64,000 bases of DNA from Rhodanobacter sp. B04 (GTDB lineage: Bacteria; Pseudomonadota; Gammaproteobacteria; Xanthomonadales; Rhodanobacteraceae): positions 186,001 to 250,000 of the forward strand of contig NZ_MUNV01000009.1 in the NCBI RefSeq assembly GCF_002001125.1. Reading direction: 5' to 3'. Of this stretch, positions 7,113 to 16,999 are shown one piece after another. Numbering within the stretch: position 1 is the stretch's first letter; each line of letters starts with the position of its first letter. The notes beneath the pieces are model-generated. The model was not told the origin of the DNA. It saw nothing but the letters and a program-made list of their open reading frames with translations, and searched no databases. Position numbers and translations under genes: made by a program.

Positions 7113-7499
7113 ATGAACGATGCTAGCCACCCAAGCTCTCGCCATCTTGCCCTAGCCCGAGGCCAAAGGATGGTCATGACAGCAATTGCAGGCTACTTTA
7201 TAGCCGTGGCTGTCGCTGTAAATGTGCCGCGCTTTTCAAGCATTCCGTTCCCGGTCCTAGGCATACTACTGTTACTTGGTTTTTTAGGTGTTCTGGATAT
7301 TTGCAATGGTTTGGAATATAAGCCACTCAAAAAATATCTATGCCTCGCATCAATGCTTCTACCATTTGCCAACGTAGCCATTATTCTCGTACTTAACTAT
7401 AAGGCAAACCGAAAACTGAAGCATGCTGGCTTTCACGTGGGCATATTCGGTGCAACCATAATTGGCGCGCCTAAAAGTTCATTCAAGCGGACGCGCTAA
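7113..7499 (+). CDS. Cassette ORF 3: small integral membrane protein
   Basis: 128 residues with about three hydrophobic segments (residues about 22-38, 46-64 and 85-101) and a basic C-terminus. No family is recognised; multi-pass hypothetical membrane proteins are common cassette cargo. The last codons (PKSSFKRTR) read through a degenerate attC, so the natural C-terminus may have been slightly shorter and the present one may be a by-product of attC decay. Confidence 0.7.
   Translation: MNDASHPSSRHLALARGQRMVMTAIAGYFIAVAVAVNVPRFSSIPFPVLGILLLLGFLGVLDICNGLEYKPLKKYLCLASMLLPFANVAIILVLNYKANRKLKHAGFHVGIFGATIIGAPKSSFKRTR
7469..7496 (+). repeat. Degenerate, truncated attC site 3
   Basis: GCCTAAA (7469-7475) is one base from GCCTAAC, the expected complement of this cassette's GTTAGGC start. 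It is followed by TTCATTCAAGCGGACGCGC, the typical left arm. The right arm and the GTTRRRY core are absent, so the array is truncated here. Confidence 0.6.
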
Positions 7500-7666
7500 G
7501 GATGGTCTGATCATCCCTAATGGAACATGTTTCCAAGAAACTCGAAACATAACAAACTGTTGTTGAACGACCAAGGTACATTGTCACGGCGTTTGCTTGC
7601 GCAACCACCGCGCCAACTCAGCTTGGCGCCGGAGCAAGTGCGTAATACGGCAAGAGTAAAAGCGCG

Positions 7667-8167
7667 ATGAGCCAACTGCTGCGATTTCCGAGTGCCACCA
7701 AGCGCGATCAAGCCGTCGAGGCATGGATGCAAGCGCATGCGGATGAATTGGGAGAAATCGCGCGGTGCTGGTTTGAGATCATGCGTAACTGTGGAGACGA
7801 TGTTCTGGAACTGTTGCATGACGGTCATCCCACGGCATGTGTGGGTGACGCGGCATTCGCCTACGCCAACGCCTTCAAGGCCCACGTCAACATTGGATTC
7901 TTTCGTGGCGTCGAGCTTGCCGATCCGGGCGACCTGCTTGAAGGCACCGGCAGGTTCATGCGCCACGTCAAGCTCAGGCCCGCTCAGCCGGTCGATGACG
8001 TAGCGCTGACGAAGCTCATCCATGCCGCCTATGTCGATATGAAGCAGCGCCTCGAAGCGGACCAGGTCGCAACGACGCACAGGCAAAGTTTCAGCAATGC
8101 AACAGGCTGTGCAACTGCGGTCCCCCGGGCCAACGATTCCGCCCATGCAACGCGATCAGTTCGATAA
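7667..8167 (+). CDS. DUF1801 domain protein
   Basis: 166 residues. The region AFAYANAFKAHVNIGFFRG followed by DLLEGTGRFMRHVKLR is characteristic of DUF1801 (YdhG/YjhX-like fold), a small domain of unknown biochemical role. The domain ends near residue 140; the last residues form an extension that runs 77 bp into the convergent apt gene on the other strand. It lies just outside the cassette array and has normal chromosomal composition. Confidence 0.85.
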   Translation: MSQLLRFPSATKRDQAVEAWMQAHADELGEIARCWFEIMRNCGDDVLELLHDGHPTACVGDAAFAYANAFKAHVNIGFFRGVELADPGDLLEGTGRFMRHVKLRPAQPVDDVALTKLIHAAYVDMKQRLEADQVATTHRQSFSNATGCATAVPRANDSAHATRSVR

Positions 8168-8609
8168 CCACGCCAGCGCCTACCAGCTCGCCGCCAAGTT
8201 GTTCGACCAGAGCACGCGCCGCCGCCAACGTGCCGCCGGTGGCCAGCACGTCATCGACGATCAGCACGCGCTCGCCGGGCTTCAGCGCATCGCGTTGCGC
8301 CTCCAGCCGGTCGCTGCCGTATTCCAGCTGATAGTCCACCGTCGCTACCGGCGGCGGCAGCTTGCCGGGTTTGCGCAGCGGCACGAACCCGGCGTGCAGC
8401 TTCTGCGCCAGCGCAGCACCGAAGATGAAGCCGCGTGCCTCGATCCCGCACACCGCCTGCACGCCACTGCCCTGCCACGGCTCGGCCAGCGCGTCGATGC
8501 AGCAGGCAAAGCTACCGGCGTCGGCGAGCAACGGGGTGACGTCGCGGAACATCACGCCGGGCGTGGGGAAATCCGGTACGGCACGGATCAGGGCGGCGAG
8601 GTCTTGCAT
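8091..8609 (-). CDS. apt: Adenine phosphoribosyltransferase
   Basis: Purine salvage enzyme converting adenine and PRPP to AMP in the cytoplasm. 172 residues, a normal length. The PRPP-binding motif is clear (VLIVDDVLATGGTL), as are the N-terminal FPTPGVMFRDVTPLL and the flexible-loop region RKPGKLPPPV. Its 3' end overlaps the end of the convergent DUF1801 gene by 77 bp. Confidence 0.95.
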   Translation of the reverse strand: MQDLAALIRAVPDFPTPGVMFRDVTPLLADAGSFACCIDALAEPWQGSGVQAVCGIEARGFIFGAALAQKLHAGFVPLRKPGKLPPPVATVDYQLEYGSDRLEAQRDALKPGERVLIVDDVLATGGTLAAARALVEQLGGELVGAGVVIELIALHGRNRWPGGPQLHSLLHC

Positions 8610-8662
8610 GCAGCTTCCCTTGAGGGTGATGCGATTGTGGAGCAGTGCTGGCGCGATGCGGC

Positions 8663-8941
8663 TCAGCAGGGCATGAGCAGCGGACCGTCGGGCTGTTCGC
8701 CGATCTCGTCGATGGCCAGTCGGGCCTCGCTCAACTGGGCCTCGACCTCGCCCACGATGCCGCTGGCGAGCGCCAGGCTCGACTCGGGCACCCGCACCTC
8801 GATGTAGTTCATCGCCGGCAGCTGGCCTACCGCGCCGGTGAGGTATTCGCCGGCAATGAAGGCCGGAACGCCGCTGGCCTCCAGTGCGTCCTTGACCAGA
8901 TGGGCATCGAACAGGTTTTCGGCGCGATAGACGGTGTGCAT
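8663..8941 (-). CDS. DUF2007 domain protein
   Basis: 92-residue soluble protein beginning [20 protein letters not shown], matching DUF2007 (putative signal-transducing protein with a PII/ACT-like fold, named without a proven function). Expected features are [13 protein letters not shown], then [11 protein letters not shown] and IEVRVPES. The start at 8941 is preferred because the family begins here; a longer open frame upstream overlaps glnS antisense and looks non-coding. Confidence 0.85.
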   Translation of the reverse strand: MHTVYRAENLFDAHLVKDALEASGVPAFIAGEYLTGAVGQLPAMNYIEVRVPESSLALASGIVGEVEAQLSEARLAIDEIGEQPDGPLLMPC

Positions 8942-9077
8942 GACCTGCACGCTAACCCCGGCGCGGGCGCGGGGCAAGCGATGCCTTGTCCCATCGCGCG
9001 AATCCTGGCGATCTGCGCCCGATGGCGCCGACAGGGTAAACTTGGGCGTTTCCGCCACCGCACGCGAGCTTTGCCCG

Positions 9078-10838
<1,761 letters not shown>

Positions 10839-10840
10839 GC

Positions 10841-11398
10841 ATGTTGCGATTGCAGATCCACCTCACCCTGCCGCCATGGATTGGCGAAGTTGCCGATGAA
10901 AGCCGCAGCTACCTCACCGATGAAGACAAGGTCGGCCTGGCGATCGAGCTGTCGAAGCACAATGTCGAACGCAGCCATGGCGGTCCGTTTGGCGCCGCGG
11001 TGTTCAACGAGGCCGGTCGACTGGTTTCGGTCGGCGTAAACCGCGTGGTGCCGCAGACCTGCTCGGTGGCGCACGCGGAAATGATGGCGTACATGACGGC
11101 GCAACAACGCCTCGCGGCGTTCCGGCTCAACGAACAGGGTGGTCGCTACATTCTGGCCACCAGCGCGCAGCCGTGCTGCCAGTGCTACGGCGCCACGATC
11201 TGGGCCGGCATCGACGAGCTGCTGATCGGCGCGCGCTCGGAGGACGTCGAGGAACTCACCCAATTCGACGAAGGTCCGTTGCCGGCCGACTGGATCGGCG
11301 AACTGCAGCGCCGCCACATCGCGGTGCGCCGCGACATCCTGCGCGACCACGCGCGCACCGTGCTGGCCGCCTATGGCGCTGGCGGCACATCGTATTGA
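10841..11398 (+). CDS. Zinc-dependent nucleoside/nucleobase deaminase
   Basis: 185-residue cytidine/deoxycytidylate deaminase superfamily protein of the guanine-deaminase/TadA-like branch. The zinc site is complete: H78-A79-E80 in SVAHAEMM and P111-C112-x2-C115 in QPCCQCYG. Substrate cannot be fixed from sequence; a nucleobase or nucleoside is likely. It starts two bases after the glnS stop, and its stop codon overlaps the TTG start of the next gene, so the three genes are probably one transcript. Confidence 0.88.
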   Translation: MLRLQIHLTLPPWIGEVADESRSYLTDEDKVGLAIELSKHNVERSHGGPFGAAVFNEAGRLVSVGVNRVVPQTCSVAHAEMMAYMTAQQRLAAFRLNEQGGRYILATSAQPCCQCYGATIWAGIDELLIGARSEDVEELTQFDEGPLPADWIGELQRRHIAVRRDILRDHARTVLAAYGAGGTSY

Positions 11399-12111
11399 GC
11401 CGCTGGCGCGCCGCGCTGCCACTGATCCTGCTGGTGCTGGCCGGCATCGTGCTGTTCGCCTCCGGCTGGCTCGACCAGCTGACTCCGCAGCAGCTGGTGG
11501 CGCACCAGAACGAACTGCACGCACATATCGCCGAACATCCGTGGGCGACCCGGCTCGCCTTCATCGGCCTGCTGACCCTGACCATGTCCACCGGCCTGCC
11601 CGGCACCATCGTGGTGATCCTCGCCGGCGGCTTTGCGTTTGGCGTGGTGGACGGCACGCTGTGCTCATCGGTGGGGCTGACGCTGGGCTCGCTGATCCTG
11701 TACCTGGCCAGCCGCTACGCGTTCGGCGCCGGCAGCCGACATCCGCCGGCCATCGTGGCGAAGTTGCACCACGGCTTCGAGCGGCACCCGGTGAGCTACA
11801 CCCTGTTCCTGCGCTTCGTGCCGGTGGTGCCGTTCGGGGCAGTGACTGTCGCGCTGGCTTGGCTGCGCTGCCCGCTATGGTTGTTCATCGGCGCCAGCTG
11901 GCTGGGCGGCACGATCACCCTGCTCTTCGAAACCTCGATCGGCGCCGGCCTGGGCAACGCCATGGGCCGGAGCGACACGTTCAGCGTGGGCCTGTTCATG
12001 CACCGCGAAGTGCTGCTGCCGCTGGGAGCGATCGCCCTGCTCGCACTGCTGCCCTTGCTGATCGAACGGATGACCCGGCGGTATCGCCGCAGCAGCCACC
12101 ACGTCGACTGA
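11395..12111 (+). CDS. VTT/SNARE-associated (TVP38/DedA-like) membrane protein
   Basis: 238 residues, about five to six transmembrane segments. The central region (TGLPGTIVVILAGGFAFG, GSLILYLASRYAFG, FLRFVPVVPFGAVTVALAW) matches the VTT domain of TVP38/TMEM64 and DedA relatives, thought to move lipids or support membrane homeostasis. The TTG start at 11395 overlaps the previous stop (TTGA) and is the only start leaving the first membrane helix near the N-terminus. The final helix is followed by a basic His-containing tail. Confidence 0.85.
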   Translation: MSRWRAALPLILLVLAGIVLFASGWLDQLTPQQLVAHQNELHAHIAEHPWATRLAFIGLLTLTMSTGLPGTIVVILAGGFAFGVVDGTLCSSVGLTLGSLILYLASRYAFGAGSRHPPAIVAKLHHGFERHPVSYTLFLRFVPVVPFGAVTVALAWLRCPLWLFIGASWLGGTITLLFETSIGAGLGNAMGRSDTFSVGLFMHREVLLPLGAIALLALLPLLIERMTRRYRRSSHHVD

Positions 12112-12264
12112 GGCGCCCAGAGCCATGCTGCCTATGTGACAGCTGCCAATCCGGCCGTTTCGCGCTAGTGTGATGCGCAGCTGTGCCACACCGGCATCAG
12201 GTGACCGAAACACTGAAGCAGCTCGACGTTCTCGCATGCGGGCGATCCAGGGGGCATCCGGCAA

Positions 12265-14163
12265 ATGAAGATGGCGACGAACTCCTGGCCCACGCGGCTG
12301 TGGCAACGGACGTCGTTGATGCAGCGCCTGGCCCTGATCGCCATGCTGCCCACGCTGATTACCGCCGCCTTGCTGGTAACCCTGCTGACCCGGCATCAAC
12401 TGGTCAATCTGCGGCGCATGGCACAAAGCAATGCCGACACCGTTGCCATCCAGACCGCCTCGATCTGCGTGCAGCCATTGCGCAACCAGCAATTGCGCGA
12501 GCTGCTGAGCATCGCCGACTCGGTCGGCGAACTGCCGCATGTGACGCGGGTGCAGATCCGCACAGCGGCCGGACAGATCCTTGCCGACCATCGCGCACCG
12601 GAGGACAGCCACCACCCGCAGGAAATCCTGACCGTGATGCGCGACGTGGTCGATCGCGCCCCGTCCGGGCAAACAACGGTACTCGGCTCGGTGCTGGTCG
12701 GGGTGAGCCTGCACGAGGCGATTGCCGCCCAGCATGCAAGCTTGCGCCACGCCCTGCTCGTGCTGCTGCTGAGTCTCATGGTCGCAGGGCTGATCGGCTG
12801 GCTTGCCGCGCGCTGGATCAGCGCGCCATTGCGCCATCTGGCCGACGCCGTGCAACAACTCGGCGCCGGCAACCGCAAGGTCGTGGTGGCCGTGACCGAT
12901 CGTACCGAGATAGGCGAACTGCAGCAGGGCTTCAATCACGCGTCGGCTGCGCTATTCGACATACAACGCGGCATGCAACAACAGATCGAGCAGGCCACGC
13001 TTGAACTGGCCCACAAGAACGCCGCACTGGAAGCTGCCAGTGTGGCCAGGGCACGCTTTCTCGCGGCGGCCTCGCACGATCTGCGCCAGCCGCTGTATGC
13101 GCTGACCCTGTTCTCCGCGGCGCTTGCGGTCGACGAAACCGATCCGCGCCGACTGGACCGCATCGCGCATATCCAGGAATGCGTGCAGTCGCTCGATCAC
13201 TTGTTCAGCGAGCTGCTCGACCTGTCGCGACTGGAGTCGGGTGCGATCCAGGTCGAACTCAGCGAATTTCCGCTCGATCGGGTTTTCATCGAGGTCTGCC
13301 GCAACTTCGACATGGTGGCCGAACAGCGCGGGCTGCAGCTGACCACACGCCACACCGGCCTGTGGGTGCGCAGCGATCGCACCATGCTGACACGCATGCT
13401 CAACAACCTGATCAGCAACGCCTTGCGTTACACCCATCTCGGTGGCGTGCTGATCGGCGCGCGCCGCGAGGGTGCGGATCATCTGCGCATCGAGGTATGG
13501 GACACCGGCCGCGGCATCGCCCCCGAGCATCTTGCCAGCGTGTTCGACGAGTTCTACCGCATCGACGATCATCATCACGACAGTTCGTCGCGCGGCCTCG
13601 GCCTTGGCCTGGCCACGGTGCAACGGCTGGCTCAGCTACTCGATACCGAAGTGCGGGTAAAATCCCGGCTGGGGCGCGGCAGCGTGTTCCACTTCAAATT
13701 GCCTGGTGCTGCTGCCCGAGAAGAACCGGCGACGCCGGGCGACGACATGCCGGCCGATCATCTTTCCGGCAAGCGCGTGCTGGTGATGGACGACGATCCG
13801 GCGACGCTCTCCGGCATCCGCTTCCTGCTGCACAGCTGGGGTTGCGAGGTGGCCGTCGCCGAGGATCGGCTGCAGGCGCTCGAAGCGGTCGAGAACTGGC
13901 CAGCGCCGGCAGACCTCGTGATCTCCGACCTGCACCTGCGCCATGGGGAGCGCGCGCTCGATGTGTTTGCCGTACTCGACCAGCACTATCTGCGCGATGG
14001 CGAAGCACCGTTCGCGCGCCTGCTGATCACTGGCGAAACCCGCAAGGATCGACTGAGCGAAGTCACCGCCCGTGGAATCCCCCTGCTGCACAAGCCTGTC
14101 TCGCCGCAGCTGCTGCGCGCCACGATGCAGGCCGTGTGGATGTCCGCACGCGGGAGCAGTTGA
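12265..14163 (+). CDS. Hybrid sensor histidine kinase with C-terminal receiver
   Basis: 632 residues. Order: transmembrane helix (about 21-43), periplasmic sensor region (about 44-160), second helix (163-183), HAMP linker, HisKA with phospho-accepting H271 (AASHDLRQPL), HATPase with N box (NLISNALRYT), G1 (DTGRGI) and G2 (RGLGLGL), then a receiver domain from about 503 with acidic residues MDDDP, phospho-acceptor D555 (VISDLHL) and conserved Lys in LLHKPV. No separate response regulator is adjacent, so its output partner is elsewhere. The periplasmic sensor shows no recognisable ligand motif. Confidence 0.93.
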   Translation: MKMATNSWPTRLWQRTSLMQRLALIAMLPTLITAALLVTLLTRHQLVNLRRMAQSNADTVAIQTASICVQPLRNQQLRELLSIADSVGELPHVTRVQIRTAAGQILADHRAPEDSHHPQEILTVMRDVVDRAPSGQTTVLGSVLVGVSLHEAIAAQHASLRHALLVLLLSLMVAGLIGWLAARWISAPLRHLADAVQQLGAGNRKVVVAVTDRTEIGELQQGFNHASAALFDIQRGMQQQIEQATLELAHKNAALEAASVARARFLAAASHDLRQPLYALTLFSAALAVDETDPRRLDRIAHIQECVQSLDHLFSELLDLSRLESGAIQVELSEFPLDRVFIEVCRNFDMVAEQRGLQLTTRHTGLWVRSDRTMLTRMLNNLISNALRYTHLGGVLIGARREGADHLRIEVWDTGRGIAPEHLASVFDEFYRIDDHHHDSSSRGLGLGLATVQRLAQLLDTEVRVKSRLGRGSVFHFKLPGAAAREEPATPGDDMPADHLSGKRVLVMDDDPATLSGIRFLLHSWGCEVAVAEDRLQALEAVENWPAPADLVISDLHLRHGERALDVFAVLDQHYLRDGEAPFARLLITGETRKDRLSEVTARGIPLLHKPVSPQLLRATMQAVWMSARGSS

Positions 14164-14192
14164 AGCGGTCCCGCCACACCCAGGCGGTGGAC

Positions 14193-14219
14193 AAAAAAAG
14201 AGCGCCCATGGGGCGCTCT
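14193..14219 (-). terminator. Leftward intrinsic terminator, probably once that of tRNA-Lys
   Basis: Stem AGAGCGCCC/GGGCGCTCT (14199-14207 and 14211-14219) with a 3-nt loop and seven T residues on the minus strand (14193-14199). It sits at the left border of the island, facing the same way as tRNA-Lys. It may be the tRNA's original terminator displaced by the insertion (inference), or may serve leftward island transcripts. Confidence 0.7.
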
Positions 14220-14369
14220 GCGAATTGTCGTCCGTCTATTGAACTGACCGTCGCAAGCCTTGGGCTGCAACGATTAAGACACTCGACGATTCCGAGATGC
14301 CCCCAAAGTTGCCCCCATCGGATTCCGGCGACTCGCCTGTAAGCTGCCAATTGCCAAGGGGGAGCAATC

Positions 14370-14663
14370 ATGGAAAAGATCACATCCGCTGTAGCGTTTG
14401 CCACTTTCTTTCTAATTCTGAGCGGCTGCGCGAATCCCGGCATCGTTCGGCTATCAGGCAACACCTACATGCTGTCGAAAGAAGACCACGCCGGCATCTT
14501 TGGCAGTCAGGCAAGGCTTCAAGCTGATGTGATCAAGCAGGCAAACGCCTTTGCTGAAAGTCAGGGCAAAGTTGCGCTTCCGGTGTCGACTCATGCAACA
14601 CCAGTCGGAGTACTTGGGCACTGGGCAATGTGCTCGCGCCAGCCATCCAGCGTGCCGGCCTGA
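14370..14663 (+). pseudogene. Truncated small lipoprotein gene
   Basis: The 5' part encodes a signal peptide with lipobox LSGC (Cys near residue 20) and a conserved stretch seen in a family of small proteobacterial lipoproteins (LSGNTYMLSKEDHAGIFGS, then AESQGKVALPVS). After about VGVLGHWA (near 14630) the reading frame enters DNA belonging to the opposite-strand DUF927 gene and the protein ends in unrelated residues. The normal C-terminal portion is missing. Confidence 0.7.
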
Positions 14664-15376
14664 CCAAGCGCAACACCATCCGACGCGGCCGTCTGGAATA
14701 TGACTGGCTCCGCCTCAGTGTCACCGAAGGTTTCACGCGGCAGCGCGAACACATCGCCATGCCAGCCGGTGCGGGCAACGCATCGGGCTGTCACTGCGGG
14801 GTTCTCGCGCGCGATGTAGTCAGTGACCATTCGGCGAGTGTTGGGGTTTGAAGCAATCACAAGTCCCTCGCTCAGCAGCTCCGCGCGCAGTTCCTCACCA
14901 CTGCCTGCCAGCATGCGCATCGGCATAGCCCAGCGATGTTCCTTGCCGTCGTTGTCGGGAAACACCAGCAGACGCCCCCATTCGGAGCTTTGTGGGTCAC
15001 GCGTCAGTGCGGCGATGGTCAGCGGCGAGCAGATCCACTGCGGATCGGCCTCACCGATGACGGCCCCCGATTCATGATCGGTGATGACGCCAACCCAGTA
15101 GACGCCAGGCGCGCGTCCACCAGTCCATTCGTGCAGCAGATCGAAGTGTGCGCGCGGCAGTTTGTCCCCACTGTCCCCAGTAACCCTGCAAGGCTGGGGA
15201 CGATCCAAACCCTTGTGCGGTGCGGTGTCCCCACTGTCCCGGTCATCTCCGCCTGTTTTGGTGTGGGCGGGTTTCAACTTGCCTTTGCGTGCTTTCTCGA
15301 TCACAGCCAAGTCACGGTCGGCCCGTTCGTCCAGACTGCGGATGCTGGCCGGCAACTTCTCGGGTGCGCCGGTCAT
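14591..15376 (-). pseudogene. Truncated DUF927 domain protein
   Basis: 261 codons remain of what is normally a protein of several hundred residues on P4-like elements. Conserved DUF927 pieces are clear: GVYWVGVITD, WICSPLTIAALTRD, SSEWGRLLVF, EHRWAMPM, VARTGWHGDVFALP, and QAGTLDGWREHIAQC. The frame then ends within a dozen residues in sequence that is the complement of the lipoprotein gene, so the ATPase half is gone. Its start overlaps the upstream zinc-finger gene (ATGA), indicating an original operon. Confidence 0.75.
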
Positions 15377-15840
15377 ACAAGCACGTCCCGAGCCGCGTCG
15401 ACCCGATCAATAGCGAGCGCCAGCCGGTCGGCATCCGTCTTGCTCAGCACCAGACCCGCAGCCAGATCGTAACCGGCAATGCTGATGACCTTCGCCTCAC
15501 GTCCGACGACACTGAGCGCAGCGGCCCATGCTGTTTGCTTGAACGCACGTCGTGCCTCGCGTCGACCCCCTGGCGTCTGGTCGCGGATGCGATCGGTGAA
15601 CAGGTCAGCAATGGTCAATCCGACCGCGGCCAGGACCGCTGGGGTGTCATGACAACTGAAACAGGTCACCAGCAACGTGCCGTTGTCACCCTCGCATACG
15701 CTTAGCTTACGGGACTTGCCGCCACAGGCTGGGCACATGGAGCGCCAGCCGTTGCCGGTCTTTTGGACGCCTTCAAGTCGCGCCAGCAGCAGCGCAGACG
15801 GACTCAGGTTGGGGCTGGCGCTGCTTTCGGGCCGGGTCAT
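15373..15840 (-). CDS. CHC2-type zinc-finger, primase-like protein
   Basis: 155 residues. An N-terminal zinc ribbon is visible: CPACGG, then CEGDNGTLLVTCFSCH, resembling the DnaG/P4-alpha zinc-finger half. No TOPRIM or helicase domain follows, as on many P4-like islands where such a protein precedes a DUF927 ATPase. Both ends overlap neighbours by four bases (ATGA), so it forms an operon with the AlpA and DUF927 genes. Its likely role was element replication; the truncated partner suggests that function is lost. Confidence 0.72.
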   Translation of the reverse strand: MTRPESSASPNLSPSALLLARLEGVQKTGNGWRSMCPACGGKSRKLSVCEGDNGTLLVTCFSCHDTPAVLAAVGLTIADLFTDRIRDQTPGGRREARRAFKQTAWAAALSVVGREAKVISIAGYDLAAGLVLSKTDADRLALAIDRVDAARDVLV

Positions 15841-16067
15841 GCCGCGCCCCCTTTCTCAATTAAGGCGATGATGTCCTCCCATCGCCATGCAGTGATGCGG
15901 TCGCCCAGTGCACGTGTCGGCTGCGGGTAGCGGCCGGATCGAACGCCTGACCACCATGTGGATTTGCTGACAGGGATGATCGCTGGGATTGCCGGCTCAG
16001 TTTCGGTTGCAGGCTTGCCGATGATTTGTGGCAAGCGCGCGAAACCGGTTACAGGGAAGTTGTGCAT
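15837..16067 (-). CDS. AlpA-family DNA-binding regulator
   Basis: 76 residues from the ATG at 16067, which has GGAG eight bases upstream. The sequence RLPQIIG followed by VSKSTWWSGVRSGRYPQPTR and WRWEDI is the AlpA helix-turn-helix of P4-type prophages and islands, where it controls integrase or replication genes. The insertion TETEPAIPAII between the first helix and the recognition region is longer than usual. Confidence 0.83.
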   Translation of the reverse strand: MHNFPVTGFARLPQIIGKPATETEPAIPAIIPVSKSTWWSGVRSGRYPQPTRALGDRITAWRWEDIIALIEKGGAA

Positions 16068-16130
16068 TTGTCCAGCTCCGTTCCAGTAGGTTCGAAGCAA
16101 GACTAGAAAGGACGGAATTCACCGTCGAAG

Positions 16131-16907
16131 CTAAATAAGTCCCTCGTTTTTGCAGTCTATGATGGCCATTTGTAGTGACTTGTCGGTCACCCTCAGGCTG
16201 TCACCCTTCGATTTCGGCCATTTAAATTCATACCCCTTTGGTAGCTCGGGGCGATGTGTACGCTTGTGCTGCACCATCAATTCATGCGTACCGTTGCAGC
16301 ACGCTATAAGGTCGCGAAGAAAGTCAGGCATTGGCCCAAGCAACTCTTCTCGATCATCATTCCACGTAAAGCTATCGGTGCGACCAGCACTCCACCATGC
16401 GATACAGCCGTCACGAACAACTCGCTTAGCCGACCCCCACGGTCGACCCACCTTTTGCCAATCGCCTTGGTTCGATTGAATGTTGTTCAGTGAGTCAAGC
16501 AGCATTGCCAAGGACGAAACATCCGGGTGCCCTGCCTCAAGTGAATCAAGCAGCGCGGCGTACTCAAATTCATCGCGTTCTACCTGAGCCACGCCCAGTT
16601 CAAACACCAGCATTCCGCTACTCAGCAATGCAGCATGAAGGCTGGCACAACGCTTCGGAACACTGTCCTTGTGTGTAGACGGCTTTTCGGCATACCTGAG
16701 AAGAGCGCGCACGTGCTTCGTCGCTTTGGTCAATGCTGCAACGGGTGAGTATGGTTCGCGTCTTTCGGAACGGGGCACACGATGCAAGTACATAATGGTC
16801 TTTGCCAACATGTCGCACGTTTCGTCGGGAACGGATAACCGATGTTTAGTCAAAAGTGAATTAGCAATCGGTCGGTATTCTTGCAACAGATATTCCGACA
16901 TGCGCAC
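16131..16907 (-). CDS. Island protein of unknown function
   Basis: 258 residues, soluble, no signal peptide or membrane segment. It is rich in charged helices (EYLLQEYRPIANSLLTKHRLSV, VAALTKATKHVRALLRYAEK) and Trp-containing stretches (CIAWWSAGRTDSFTWNDD). I recognise no family. It lies between the integrase and AlpA on the same strand, with normal spacing, and composition slightly AT-richer than core genes. The slot between integrase and replication genes often carries cargo, so a defence or toxin role is conceivable but unsupported. Confidence 0.6.
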   Translation of the reverse strand: MRMSEYLLQEYRPIANSLLTKHRLSVPDETCDMLAKTIMYLHRVPRSERREPYSPVAALTKATKHVRALLRYAEKPSTHKDSVPKRCASLHAALLSSGMLVFELGVAQVERDEFEYAALLDSLEAGHPDVSSLAMLLDSLNNIQSNQGDWQKVGRPWGSAKRVVRDGCIAWWSAGRTDSFTWNDDREELLGPMPDFLRDLIACCNGTHELMVQHKRTHRPELPKGYEFKWPKSKGDSLRVTDKSLQMAIIDCKNEGLI

Positions 16908-16999
16908 ACCTCTGCGCCCTCCAATAGGTGCCGCGCCAGCCGGGGAAGGTGCCCGGAGTTCGGATGGCCGTCCTAGGCGCGGCGTTCAACGGTTGTCGA

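Larger units (their letters stand above)
6144..7496 (+). mobile_element. Integron gene-cassette array without integrase (CALIN)
   Basis: Three small same-strand ORFs each begin a few bases after a GTTRRRY-like core (GTTAGCC 6144-6150, GTTAGAT 6579-6585, GTTAGGC 7093-7099) and end with a stop codon lying inside the inverse core of the next attC. This is diagnostic cassette architecture. Inverse cores match their own cassette start: GGCTAAC at 6529 is the exact complement of GTTAGCC; TTCTAAC at 7043 and GCCTAAA at 7469 differ from the expected complement by one base. Base composition is visibly AT-richer than the flanks. No intI is in the window. Confidence 0.85.

Noticed and set aside
14225-14245. 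Left att site of the tRNA-Lys island
   Set aside because: Only GTCGTCCG plus scattered bases match the tRNA 3' end, too little to claim; kept only as a hint.
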